A stretch of DNA of 64,000 bases from Botrytis cinerea B05.10 (taxonomy: Eukaryota > Ascomycota > Leotiomycetes > Helotiales > Sclerotiniaceae): positions 1,736,001 to 1,800,000 of the forward strand of contig NC_037312.1 in NCBI RefSeq assembly GCF_000143535.2, given 5' to 3'. Positions 46,421 to 57,616 of this stretch are shown here, in pieces; within the stretch, counting starts at the first letter, position 1, and every line of letters begins with the position of its first letter. The position numbers and the translations under genes are program-made. The notes under the pieces were generated by a model, which was given only the letters and a program-made list of their open reading frames with translations, was not told where the DNA came from and did no database searches.

Positions 46421-46828
46421 ATGTTTTTCATGAAACTTACGGTCCTTGCAATCCTCCTAGTTGGGTTCTGTGCCCCAATGAAGTCTTCTAGTGTGTACCG
46501 CATCAAGCTTCACATATTTTAATCGAAAAATCTACTAACCAACCCTACAGCACTTGCTAGAGATACCCATAAAGCCGACGAGAGCGTTGTCTACCCAGAC
46601 TATCGCAGATCGACTAGTGACGAATCTGTCGTCTATCCGGAGTATCAAAGAAATGCACCATCTAACGACGATAAATCCATCATCTATACCGACTATCGCC
46701 GATCAGTTAGTGACGAGTTCGTCATTTAGCCCGATTACAGTAGAGAAGTGGTGGGCAGAGATATTGACGCTGCAAAAGAGGATGGTTCTGTAATTTACCC
46801 AGATTATCTCCGAGATATTGATTATTAG
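46421..46828 (+). CDS. Small secreted repeat peptide, candidate dikaritin-type RiPP precursor
   Basis: Exon 1 46421-46490 encodes a signal peptide (MFFMKLTVLAILLVGFC). A 60-bp intron with CTAAC branch site and CTACAG acceptor follows, then exon 2 46551-46828. Exon 2 holds five spaced copies of a nine-residue unit: SVVYPDYRR (46583), SVVYPEYQR (46625), SIIYTDYRR (46676), a copy starting FVI with TAG at the first Tyr position (46727-46729), and SVIYPDYLR (46787). Spacers are acidic. Signal peptide + repeated short core + dibasic Kex2-type sites is the layout of fungal UstA/PhomA-type precursors, where each core is cut out and cyclised. Two Tyr per core suit UstY/tyrosinase chemistry. The stop removes the last two copies; three would still be made. 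A longer open frame (46554-46793) is the wrong frame. Confidence 0.6.
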
Positions 46829-47756
46829 ACGGTTATAATTGGCTTCTATGTTTATATTATAGCATTATACAGTTTAAATCCCTGTTACTGTTACTTCCAA
46901 GGTTGTGGGGATTTATTATCAAAGATTTTTTTAAAGCCGGGGATTGTGGAGAATTGATCTTAGCTACAGTTACCTGTTTGATATTCTCTCATTCTTTATT
47001 AGTATAGCCCATTAGTTTCATCTATCTTAAAGCACAATAACAACAAATCTTATCATGCAATTGAGCGGCGCGAACCGCAATGGTGTGTTGTATAATGCCC
47101 ACATCATCTCCGCAGTGGAACGTTCAATCACCTATCATGACCGAATACGATACGGAGAAATGGGGCGCAGTCGCGCAGGATTGATAAAAGCCAGTTGAGC
47201 TGCAAAATTCAGACCGTAAGAGGTGATACTCTGTAGGCGAGCACAAGGTAGAAGTGTGGAAAAACCCGCCACCCACGGAGCAACAGATGCATCAGCTGGA
47301 TCGATTGCAACGTCGCGATGCAGGATGAATTAGATCTTGTAGATGAAGGTAGCACCTGTGTAGTGCAGTGCCAAACAACCGATCAGTAGCCTAGCGCAGT
47401 AATACCCAGTAATAATATCTAAGCGAAAGTGGAGCAAGACGCCACAAATATCTAGAGGGCTGTATTGACGTGATTGGGTAAAGCTCACGACGGGGTGGCG
47501 TGCTTCCTGATATTTCCCCGACTCCTCATTTTGTTAGTAGCAGCTTGTGAGAAGAAACTAATAAGGTAGTGTGATGAAGATTGAAAGTAGCGCGCCCCAT
47601 ACACATTGCGCGATGTACTGACTTGACCCGACAGTGTGGTTCAGTATGCACCTCCAGATACGAACAAGCAAAAATGATTGGGAGGCTTGTGGCCAGTTAT
47701 ATTGCAGCAGTATATGGGGCTAACCGGGTGTTTCGGCTTTTACGTGCCGATGTTCT
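46829..47756. other. Intergenic, no gene seen
   Basis: AT-rich at first, then 47040-47560 is somewhat more GC-rich without any supported gene. The frame at 47581-47817 runs into the fold-back element and is not credible. Confidence 0.4.
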
Positions 47757-48152
47757 CTATGGTGTGTTTTTGAGACAAAAAGTAACAAAAACCAACTTTC
47801 TTAGTGTAAATTACTAGTTTTTTAATATAGATTGCTACATTTTTAGTATATATCACTCATTTTCTATATAGATTACTAATTTCAGATCCAGATTACAAAT
47901 TTCAATTATATAATCGTACAATCACAAAATCGCAAAATCACACTAGTATTTTTTTTAGAATTTCCAAAAAAAAAAGGGTTTAAAATATCTATAAAAAAAA
48001 TTATTAGTGTAATTATACGATTATACAATTATGCGATTTTATAATTGAAATTAGTAATCTGGATCTAAAATTATCAATTTATATTAAGAAACCAGTAATC
48101 TATACTAAAAAGTTGGTTTTTGTCACTTTTTGTCTCAAAAACACAACTATAG
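47757..48152. mobile_element. Fold-back / MITE-like palindromic element
   Basis: The two ends are inverted copies: left CTATGGTGTGTTTTTGAGAC..., right ...GTCTCAAAAACACAACTATAG, sharing about 60 bp including the GACAAAAAGT.ACAAAAACCAAC core with few mismatches. Inner parts also pair (left 47878-47945 with right about 48000-48065), so nearly all of the 396 bp forms one large imperfect hairpin around 47965. It is extremely AT-rich with no coding capacity. No clear target duplication was found. Confidence 0.75.
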
Positions 48153-48372
48153 TTCTTTTCAAAATTACAATGTTGTAGTCGGATGTATGGTTCGCTTCCA
48201 GGTCTGTGTGTTTTTAAAAGTCGCCCCCACAGGTGATCTAATCTAGTGCAATAGTACGAGATTGTCATGCACCCCATATTGAGATGGTATTCAACGGCAC
48301 GCTGTCTTCACAGAATGGAACAAATCCAGAAGGAAAGATTGAAAAGGTCAGAAGCTATCTTCTAGGTATTAA
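48153..48372. other. 3' flank of the P450 gene
   Basis: Short non-coding gap between the fold-back element and the minus-strand P450 stop codon. Confidence 0.4.
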
Positions 48373-49875
48373 TTAAAGTATCAATCCAACCTGGGCGCCG
48401 TTCTTGCTCACGGTTGTTACCCTCCAACGATCCACAAATTCCATCACGGGATCACGATTCTGAATAACCTTGAACTTTTGCAGGATCCTGATGGTAGTTA
48501 TCGCAATCTGGGTAACGCCAAGATCACTAGCCGGGCACATTCGTGGCCCAGCCCCAAAAGATAAATTTATCCAACGATCAGGTTTGAAATCACCTTCCCA
48601 TCTCTCAGGACGCCATATTTCAGCGTCTTCCCCCCAAAGATCCTTTCGTCGAGCCATTGACGCGAACCAAAGTACAACCTTTACACCTTTTTTGACAAAA
48701 ATCGGAGAGCTTGCATTTGGCCCTCCTCCTGTTGGAAGGACTGTATCGCGAAGGGCAATGCGCTCATTGGCACTCACACCGGGATATAGTCTCATTGTCT
48801 CATTAATGACACAGTTTAAATAGCTCAAGCTCTTCAGAAGTTTCGGAGTGAGTTCTGCAGATCCAATAGCTGTTATCTCCTTTTGTAACTTTGCCCACGC
48901 CTGAGAGTTGCGTGCTAGATTAAAGAATATATTCGTAAGAGGCGTCGCGATGGCATCGTGGACTGGAAGGAATAACCCCAAAAGCTCATCTCTAATCTTC
49001 ACTCGATCTTGACCTAGATCTGCTAGTCCGTATGCCACCGAGTATTTTTGTTTCTCGCTGGCCGATACGGCTTTGTCCATTACTTTGTCAAGTATTTTAT
49101 CGACAAAATCTTGCGCATCTTTGCATGAAGACCAGAACTTCGGATCCCGAGATAGAAAATCCCAGAATGGCAAAACCATTCTCATACCTACACCTTGTAG
49201 AGAGTAATTGTAGGCATCTAGAAATCTCATGGCATCTACTGGAGTCTCTGGCAATAGGGTCAATGTCGACTCTCCAAATAAAATTTCAGAGGAGCTATCC
49301 AGTGCTAGACGGTCAAAAAGCGGCTGTAGATCAACAGTGGAGCCATCTTCAGGAATCAATGCCAAAAGCCGTGCAACGTGTTGCTCAAACATGTGCTGGT
49401 GGTGTGTGGCTTTTGCAAATATTGGAGTGAGCACAGAACGATGAGCCTTCCACACAGCACCGTCTGTGGACATTAAGCCGTCGCCTGCCAAAGGTTTTAA
49501 ACCAAAAGATCTCATCGGACCGACTCCAAAAGATTCGAAATCTGTTCCATAGATAGCTTTGACGTGTTCCGGTGCTTCAGTAACTATTTCAGCAACGCCA
49601 TACGGAAATGATTGAAATGTATGGCCATATTTTGAAAAGAGACTTCTGGCAATTGTATCACGCGATTGCTTTTCATATGTTTCCGTGAACCGGCCGTAGA
49701 TTATATCAAGCCCAAAGAATGGGTCTTTCTGAGGAATTGATCGCGGTGGCTGGCATCCCTTTCGCAATCGATTGGTGCTTATGTGATTCGTTAGAGCACG
49801 AATTGTAAGTAGGAGAACTGCGCAGAGGAACAGCAATGAAGGATAACTGATATAGAATATAGTGTAAAGTGCCAT
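48373..49875 (-). CDS. Cytochrome P450 monooxygenase
   Basis: A single intact exon of 500 codons. An N-terminal membrane anchor (YPSLLFLCAVLLLTIRAL) precedes a Pro-rich hinge. The heme-binding loop FGAGPRMCPA places the iron-ligand Cys at residue 447. ExxR is present as ETMRL and the meander as RPERWEGDFKPDRW. The I-helix reads LFLPVHDAIATPLTN, with HDA in place of the usual GRDTT oxygen-activation stretch, an unusual form. It resembles fungal CYP52/CYP63-like membrane P450s in overall pattern. No introns, unlike most neighbours. It is divergent from the DHA2 transporter across a 639-bp gap and sits beside the decayed RiPP-type genes; a tailoring role there is inference. Confidence 0.9.
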   Translation of the reverse strand: MALYTIFYISYPSLLFLCAVLLLTIRALTNHISTNRLRKGCQPPRSIPQKDPFFGLDIIYGRFTETYEKQSRDTIARSLFSKYGHTFQSFPYGVAEIVTEAPEHVKAIYGTDFESFGVGPMRSFGLKPLAGDGLMSTDGAVWKAHRSVLTPIFAKATHHQHMFEQHVARLLALIPEDGSTVDLQPLFDRLALDSSSEILFGESTLTLLPETPVDAMRFLDAYNYSLQGVGMRMVLPFWDFLSRDPKFWSSCKDAQDFVDKILDKVMDKAVSASEKQKYSVAYGLADLGQDRVKIRDELLGLFLPVHDAIATPLTNIFFNLARNSQAWAKLQKEITAIGSAELTPKLLKSLSYLNCVINETMRLYPGVSANERIALRDTVLPTGGGPNASSPIFVKKGVKVVLWFASMARRKDLWGEDAEIWRPERWEGDFKPDRWINLSFGAGPRMCPASDLGVTQIAITTIRILQKFKVIQNRDPVMEFVDRWRVTTVSKNGAQVGLIL

Positions 49876-50514
49876 AGTTAAAATCTCGGTATTGATTTCA
49901 AGTAAAAAAACAGCGACGGTAGAATTGAGTGAAAAGCTTCAAAGACTCTGACCGTTTGAAGTAGAATTTTTGGGGGGATCGTAAAGTATCCCAACTTTGG
50001 GCAATCTCTCGGTTTATTGTGGATAGCATAGCCTTGCAACCACCAGACCTTTACCAAAAAGCGAACTCATAACTACCCGGCAGCTACAATACCCAACAGC
50101 GACAAGTATTAGCGCGGAAAATGGATGCAACATAAGCAGCCAACAACTATCAGGGATGTGCAGAAATCTATGACCACTAAATTTCACAGGGGTGGCGTAA
50201 GCGAGTGTACATACCAACATAATGGAAGGATTAAACAATTCTAATATTCTAATTTTGTACGGATCAATTAAACCATCGTGATTCGACAGGTGTGCCGATT
50301 ATTTTATATCCGAAATCGAACAATTTTATGAACAGTTCCAAGTGTTGTAGGTGTTCACCTAATATCTTTCGGCTTTAATGCGAAACAAGTGCAATACCAA
50401 GTTCAAGAACCAGCTAATAACCTTTGGTCTCAGAAGTGAACTTAATTGTTGTAACGAAACGCTTTCATCGGAATCCGACAATATTACTCTTTCTTCTGAA
50501 TCTCAAAAGACGCT
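49876..50514. promoter_or_regulatory. Divergent promoter region of P450 and DHA2 transporter
   Basis: 639 bp between divergent start codons. The minus-strand frame at 50014-50238 has no family features. Shared control of the two genes is plausible. Confidence 0.4.
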
Positions 50515-52371
50515 ATGACACCTTCACCAGTACTTTTGGATGAGGATAGCTCGACCAGAACATCGGAGAGCCCACAGCTTGTTGGAGGTTCTGCTACTGA
50601 AGCCGGAAAAGTACCCGAGAAGGAAATATCTTCTGCCAATGCCATAGTCGAAAGAAATAGAGATACTGTAGCGGAAAGCTCTACTCGAACAATCAATGGG
50701 CTTTCCTGGATTCTAGTGGTGGCTTGCATCTCATCGTCGACCTTTTTGTTCGCGATAGACAACACTATCGTCGCCGATATTCAGACGGCAATTGTCGAAG
50801 AATTTGACGAAGTGGGGAAGCTAACATGGGTTTCGGTGGCTTTCATGCTGGGAGCCGCTGGAACAAATCTAATGTGGTAAGCAGTTAAGATCATGTGTAC
50901 ACAACCTCGTACTGACATGTATTGGTACGCAGGGGAAAAGCATATGGTACATTCGACGCGAAATATGTCTATATATTCACAACCTTAATTTTCGAGGTCG
51001 GCTCCGCGATATGTGGAGGCGCTCCCAACATGAACGCTCTCATTGTCGGTCGAGCTATATGCGGACTAGGAGGAATAGGAATGTATATCGGTGTCATGAC
51101 TGTGATGTCGGAGAATACATCAAAGACTGAGCGGCCAATATATCTTGGATTGATAGGTGTAAGTCGACTAGATTGAACTTTGATTTCCAATATGCTAATC
51201 TGGAATGATCGCAGATACTCTGGGGTATTGGCACCGTGTGAGACTCAATGACATTCCAAATTTCACACAAAGCTGACATATCCATAGGGTCGGTCCTTTT
51301 ATAGGAGGGGCTTTTGCTGATAGTAGCGCCACATGGCGATGGGGATTCTATATCAACCTTTGCATCGGAGGAGCTTTTGCTCCTGTATACGTATTTCTCA
51401 TCCCAAACTCCAAACCCCGATCTAACTTGAGCCTTCTTGGTCGATGGGGTCAAATTGACTGGCTAGGTGCTTTATTCCTCTTGGGTGCCATAGCATTCTT
51501 GCTGATGGCCATTGCCTTCGGTGGTGTATTATTTCCATGGAATTCTGGATCTATCATTGGCCTTTTCGTTACCGGAGACATTCTGTTCATTGCATTAGCC
51601 ATTCAGCAGTCATATGTAATGGGCACAACGGAGGAACACAGATTGATTCCGATAGAATACCTTCACTCAAAAGAAATAGTCATTTTATTCATTGAGACAG
51701 CCTGCGCTGGAGCAGCAGTGTTCCTTCCAATATACTTCATTCCTATTTTCTTCGAAATCATCCACGGCGAGTCTGCATTAGGCTCAGGTCTCAAACTCCT
51801 CCCATTTATTTTGGTCATGGTTACCATGACTTTTGTCAATGGTTTCACACTATCAAAATGGGGCTACTATATGCCTTGGTATTTTGGATGCTCTGCTCTC
51901 CAAGTCATTGGTTCTGCGCTTCTCTATACTATTGAAAGAGATACTTCTATTAGTGCCATCTATGGATATACTGTACTCATGGCATTTGTCGGCGGTTGGA
52001 GCCAGGCATCATTTACAGTTGCTCAATTCCTTGTCGCTCCCAAAGACATTCCGATTGTGACTGGTTTCTTGACGTGTGCCCAGTCAGGTGGAGCAGCGCT
52101 ATCACTGGCAATTGGCGACACTGTCTTCCTGAATACCGCACAGAGTGGTATAATGACTCTCCTTCCAAATCGAAACTCATCTGAAATTCAAGGACTCATC
52201 TCTGGTTTGGGAAACTCATTCTTTGAAACTTTAGATGATGATATACAAAACGCTATTTTGGACATCATCATGAGCAGCTTCAAGAAGCTTTTCGTCCTTC
52301 CCATTGCTGCCGGAGCAGTAGCGCTTTCCTTTTCAGTCTTTTTGAAAAGGCAGAAAATTGACGTCTCTTGA
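50515..52371 (+). CDS. DHA2-type MFS efflux transporter (14 TM, toxin-pump-like)
   Basis: Four exons: 50515-50876, 50933-51158, 51215-51237 (23-bp micro-exon), 51288-52371, about 564 residues. A polar N-terminus of about 65 residues precedes TM1 with FLFAIDNTIVADIQTAI, the DHA2 form of the LDxTIVNVALP motif. VGRAICGLGGIGMY and the antiporter motif GPFIGGAFADSSATWRWGF follow, then many further helices; the spacing suits 14. The family exports fungal toxins and drugs; UstT and PhomT of dikaritin clusters are MFS pumps. The frame is intact, in contrast to the broken neighbours at 43-46 kb. Confidence 0.9.
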
Positions 52372-53877
52372 AAAGCTGTGGGTATTTTTAGGGAACTACC
52401 TAGCATACTTGTTACGGGCCGTCAATTGTACCAATGGTCAAATAAACAAAATCGAGCTTGTCAAGGGTCAAGATCAATAGCTGTGATTACATTTAGTATC
52501 TTTTTCTTTCGAGAAGCTCAACAGTTTCTTTATTATCTTTACAACCTTAATTGGTATAATATGAGAATGAAATTTCTGAATATGAGGTTTCTTTCTGATC
52601 TTGATTAGCAGCATTGTTACAAATAAGAAAACACCTTCGTAGGTTTATTGCAAGGGAGAATTTCTCCTGATATTGGTTCGTATTGTCATAAAACCCAAAT
52701 ATAAGTGAATATAAGTGAATATAAGTGAATATAAGTGAATATAAGTGAATATAAGTGAATGTAAGGAGAAGTGAATATAAGAAAAGAGAAGAGATTAAAA
52801 AAGAATGGTTAAGAGAAATAAGGACAAATAGGATAACATCTCGACACGATATTTGACATTTCAGACCTTAGGTAGTATATATTAGATATATTTAGGTATA
52901 CGCTGAGATACTATTGACCCATTGCTAGACTACTCGTCGCGAATTCTTGACGCCATCTAGTTTTTATTTGCGGCTACTTCCTAGAAAAAGAAAAATATAC
53001 ACAAATGGGGTAATCATTATATCAGTCGATCCTAAGCACCACTTAGTGTTTAGAGATTGATTAATCACTATTGCTATGATTTACGTATTCAATGACTATC
53101 ATTGTAATTTAATACTTCATTGGTAGTTACTTATTAACCTACTTGTACACTCGGAAACTTCTGGTATTGAAACGTACACTGTCCTTATAAATCTTTATTC
53201 CTAGAATTGTATATTCTGGGAATCAAGATTTAATTTTTCCAGCTATCCTACGGAAAGACTAATTTCTCTGTGCAACGCCTTGATCAACCAACAGCTACGA
53301 TTGACCGGAGCAATGAATATACAATAGCATCATGACGTGATAGCAAATTCGTATACTAATTTGCGTTGTAAAAGACGCTAAAGTGTGGACTCACAACTGT
53401 TCTAGCTCTGACCTGCAAGTCAAATATTCCTCCAACCTGAGCTATTTCTCAATTTAATAACCCTTCAAACTCAGATATTTTGAGTCTCCTAATTCAGATT
53501 TGACGAGTAGAAGGTCTTCAAATGAGAATCATGTAAAAGGCTTACGTATGAATACTGCCGCAAGCTGATACATTGTAATCTTCGCTCATTGGGTGGCCGA
53601 AGGCTCCAGCTGATTCAGACCTAATTGCTTCCTCTAAAAACATGCTTCTATGTAATCGATCTTGATGGGAAAATGTGACTTCATGTAGTTCTGTGGCACC
53701 GAAAAATTGAGTAGCCAGGACACGAAAATAGTGTCATTGTAATAAGAGAAATGTTTTATTTCACATCAATATCATAGCTATGAACAGTAAACAATAATGG
53801 TATATGCCAAGACCCAAACCAGACTCCTCGCTAAATAGTAGAACAATAATTTAATGCCCAAGTAAAACAAATTTCTT
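52372..53877. other. Intergenic, AT-rich, with a minisatellite
   Basis: 1.5 kb without a supported gene; contains the 10-bp tandem repeat at 52701-52760. Ends at the 3' flank of the minus-strand SUN gene. Confidence 0.5.
52701..52760. repeat. Minisatellite, six perfect copies of ATAAGTGAAT
   Basis: Six identical 10-bp units in a row, flanked by degenerate copies (GTAAGGAGAAGTGAATATAAG at 52761). It lies about 330 bp past the DHA2 transporter stop. Confidence 0.95.
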
Positions 53878-56800
53878 CTATGGGCTTGGGCCTCCATCAG
53901 GTAAAGCCGGCAAAGGTTTTTGCTCATTAATTTGCTCGTTAACATGCTCTTGTGTAGGTGTTAGAAGAGACCGAGATTCTCTGATATCATCAACACTTTG
54001 CCCTTCCAATGTATCGTGTTGAATACTCGTGGGCGTAGAGTTCAGCTCATCCATGGGGTCGTGACTCTCAATATCACTAGGCGGGGGGCTAGCCAAAGCA
54101 GTAGGGTTTCTATCTCTGACGCCCCTTTCTTTCGCATCTGAAACCGACAGGAAAGAGGCAGGCGAAGAATTATGAGATCTAAGCGAAGGTCCAAAAGACG
54201 AGGTGCGAAGAAGTTCATGTTCTCTCGATGCAGATAGCAAGGGGTTAGAACTTTGGTATTTCATAGTGATGCTTCTGCGAAGTCGAGAAAAGGTACCAGT
54301 TGTTGCTCCGGTCATGGTATTGGTGGTTGTTTCGTCAAATGAACGTGGAGGAGTCAACTCGTTGTCAGAGCGGGAATATGTTGATATGGGTGTTGGAGGA
54401 CCCCAACCTCTTGATCGGGAGCGCGAGTTGACAGATTCATCCGAGGGCTGACGTCGATGATGGCCGGACCACGCATTTACGGGAGAAGCTGCGTCACCGA
54501 TGTAATCTTCGCGTTCCCGAGAGGTGTAACCCGGCGTATCGAGTGGGCTTTCTATATTAGTCATGTTGCTGGTTACACGGGAACGTCGATTATGGAGAGA
54601 GAAGCTGAGAGGCTCTGCAGTAGAGACACGAGAGAAAATCACGAGGCCAAGACACAGAAGAAGCAGTACAGATTGGATAATAGACATGCGCTTTTGAAAG
54701 ACAACTTCATCTGCTAGGATGTTGAGACGAGCACTAATAGCCAAAATTTCTCGACGGGATTCTTCTCGTTGACTTTCAAGTGAAATAACAGTCGATTGCC
54801 ATATTTCATCGTATTGTTGACGAAACACGCGTAGTTCGGTAAGAACTGTGCTATTGAGATTTTCGAGGAAATCAGTTGTCTTTTGAAGTTGCCTTTTTTC
54901 GACTCTCAGAAAGGCTTCTCGTAGCATCTTTGATTGCTCCTCAATATACTTCAATGACAAAGTTGAGTTGGTTTCCAACAGCTGCAGGCGTCTTGACACA
55001 GCCTTAAAAAAGCTCTCTTGAATTGTGGGAAGAGAGGCGGATCCAGAAGAAGTGTTTGTACCTCGGGTCTTGTTTGTACTTGTAGCATCTTGTGATTTGT
55101 TAACTATAATAGTTGTCGAACTTGTCGGGATAGTTGAATGTGAGCTGTCCTGAATTACCTTGGAAGATTCATGGGCCTCTTGGGTAAGTGACGTGCTTGC
55201 TAGGGATGCTTTAACCTCAGATAACGTTTGCTGTGCGGAAGGCCCGGTGAAAGACAGTGATGAGGATGTGATCCCATTATCTGTAAAGGCAGTAGAAATC
55301 ATTTCAGGTGATGGTGGAACTTTCATAGTAGTCTTGAAATTATATGACTCATTCTCCACCGCGGCTTGACTGGTGAGAATATGTTCCGGGGTATCTGAAG
55401 GATAGCACAAGTCTAGAGGTCGTATAGAGAGCATTTCAAATTCTCTGGCTATAGGCTTTTTCCAAAGAGAAGTTGGTGTTGGCGGTGGTTTAAGGTGTGT
55501 CTCCATTGGCATTTCTTCCCTTTGAACGTCTCGAGTAGTATATAATCCTGTAGGCTCTGTCTGGCTACCCACTGTTACATGCACAGCTTGCATTACAGTC
55601 GATTTCGTCTGAATGATTTCTGCTACAGCTTCTGGAACAAATCCTTCTTCAGGATCCTCATCCGCTTCCTCGTCGTCATCATTGTTAGCTTCAGTATCCT
55701 TCCAACTTTCAAGCATGCGAGTACCATGAACCCTCACGAGCGAGAGTGGGCAATAATACTCCTTTCCGTAATGTGTCAAAAATTCGATGCGTATATACCT
55801 TGCCCAAATTTGCGGATTCTCTATTAGAAAAGCTTGTATTTCTCGCGAGTTGCGAGCCTCATAAACACCCAAATCCTTCCACTTATCAGTCTTCACAGGC
55901 CATCGATCGCTAACACTGACTCGAAATGTTCTCAACATGCTGGAGAAGAATTCATAATTCGCAAGAACTAGAGTGTCGATCCATATATCTTCCTAATGAT
56001 TTGTTAGTAATGTGATTTCTGCTGCGGGGAAGCACAACTCCTACCGAAAGCTCAATGACTAAAAATTTGTTCTGTGTTTTACATTCCGAAAGCATATAGG
56101 AATCCTTATTCTCTATCAACACAGCTTTTGAATTTTTTGCACCTTGATGGGTCTTTAGAACAGTAGCTCCGGCATCAAATGATGCATAGGAAAAACGCTC
56201 TTTGCAGGTCTTGCCAGCATCCTTACTTCGGTGTTCCTTTCGATGCCCAGAACCACTTTTCTCTTCTTGTGAATCCTGATTTGAACCCACGCCTTTATCT
56301 TTGGTCGTTCTTGAGGTTTGCTCAGCCCCCCCATTCCGGAAAGCGCCAAAGTCCAAATCAATTTCCCCATCATCTCCCAGAGATTCAAGATTGTTTTGAA
56401 ATGCTTCCGACTCTCTTTTCCTAGCCGCTTCCGCGGATCTTCGCTTGCCCAGATTCAAATCTTGCTGCCCAGCTTGCTCCAATGTTTGTTTCTTCCACTC
56501 TTCGAATGACAAGAATGAGGCATCATTAAGCTCTCCTTCATCGACAGTAGTCGGAGATGCCGTAGGAGACGGTATGCCTGGAGATGGGCTGGACGATTTA
56601 AGCTGAATGACGGATGTACGACTTGTTTCGTCCGTGATTTTAGTTTCGTCATTTGTTTGGGCAACAGACTCGCTGAAAGGTGCATTCGATATTGTGTCCG
56701 TTACAACATCAATTTCCTGGCTTTCGAGAGTTCCAGCTGCACCAATAGCATTTGTCTTTGTAGTTGGCGGAGAGTCCGTATTACTCCAAGATGAACGAAG

Positions 56801-56995
56801 GCACTGTTGAGGTAATATATCTGTTATGTAATTGATCGTTCTAAACTCGCATGTTCCAGTAGTATTCGGGACATTTAATATAGGGCCTGTGCTGGCAGTG
56901 GTTGGCACACTGCTCGCGATTATGCCATTAGGTAGGCAGAAGAGGAATGAAAGCGCAGTTGTTGCCACGATACATCGATGACATGCGAAGACCAT
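53878..56995 (-). CDS. SUN-domain membrane protein, SLP1-like
   Basis: Two exons on the minus strand, 56995-56045 and 55992-53878, 1021 residues. The N-terminus is a signal peptide (TTALSFLFCLPNGIIAS). A Ser/Thr-rich region leads to the SUN-like domain at residues ~265-410, spanning the intron: RFSYASFDAGATVLKTH, AVLIENKDSYML, VIELSEDIWIDTLVLANYEF, RYIRIEFLTHYGKEYYC and LVRVHGTRML. A coiled-coil region (LENLNSTVLTELRVFRQQ) and one TM helix (SIIQSVLLLLCLGLVIF) follow, then a Ser/Pro-rich cytosolic tail. Unlike nuclear SUN1/2, the domain is in the middle, as in yeast Slp1 and animal SUCO, ER proteins that with Emp65 protect soluble ER proteins from degradation. The tail is long. Confidence 0.9.
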
Positions 56996-57616
56996 TCTGG
57001 CTCGGCGGCATAGTGTTTTGGATCGAAGGCGGGATGTTGAGAGGAATGAATTAATGAATTAGCTACGATAAAGTGCCACGGCGTACCGGAAGTAATAGTA
57101 ATGCAACCGCAGATTTGGGACAATGCACGCCCAAGAAGTTTTGTGGATTCAATTGTGCGGTGAGTAAAATACAGCAGAGCAAAACATATTTTTCTTTGAT
57201 TCCTTGTTTCTCCCTGCTGTTCGTTACCTGTTCGAAGGTCTGGTCAAACTCACCGTTAAAGCTAGATCTAGAAGCGGACATGTCTCCTTTGATTTTAATT
57301 GGTCCTATCAGCCCTGTCTTCACGTGATCCATTCAAATGATCAAGCCTTTTAATTCTTCTCCATAATGATGCATGAACTTTGACCACGATAGTCTAGGAA
57401 GTGGGATGTTTTTGACGCTATTTTCACGATACAGAGCTTTCCACAATTCACTATAGTGGGGTGTATTTACTTGATGCAAGTACAACAGTGAAACATTTCT
57501 GCGCTATCAGACATGTTATATGGTAACATGTATGCTATGTTGACACGGGCCTCAGCTCTCTCATTCATTACTTTGCCCCTCCCTATGGCCTGGGTAAGGC
57601 ACCCCTCTATGCATGG
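56996..57616. other. Intergenic between two minus-strand genes
   Basis: 621 bp holding the promoter of the SUN gene and the 3' flank of the aminopeptidase gene; no gene seen. Confidence 0.5.

Noticed and set aside
46554..46793. 79-codon plus-strand frame at the precursor locus
   Set aside because: It lacks a signal peptide and repeats; the neighbouring frame joined to exon 1 has both, plus proper splice sites.
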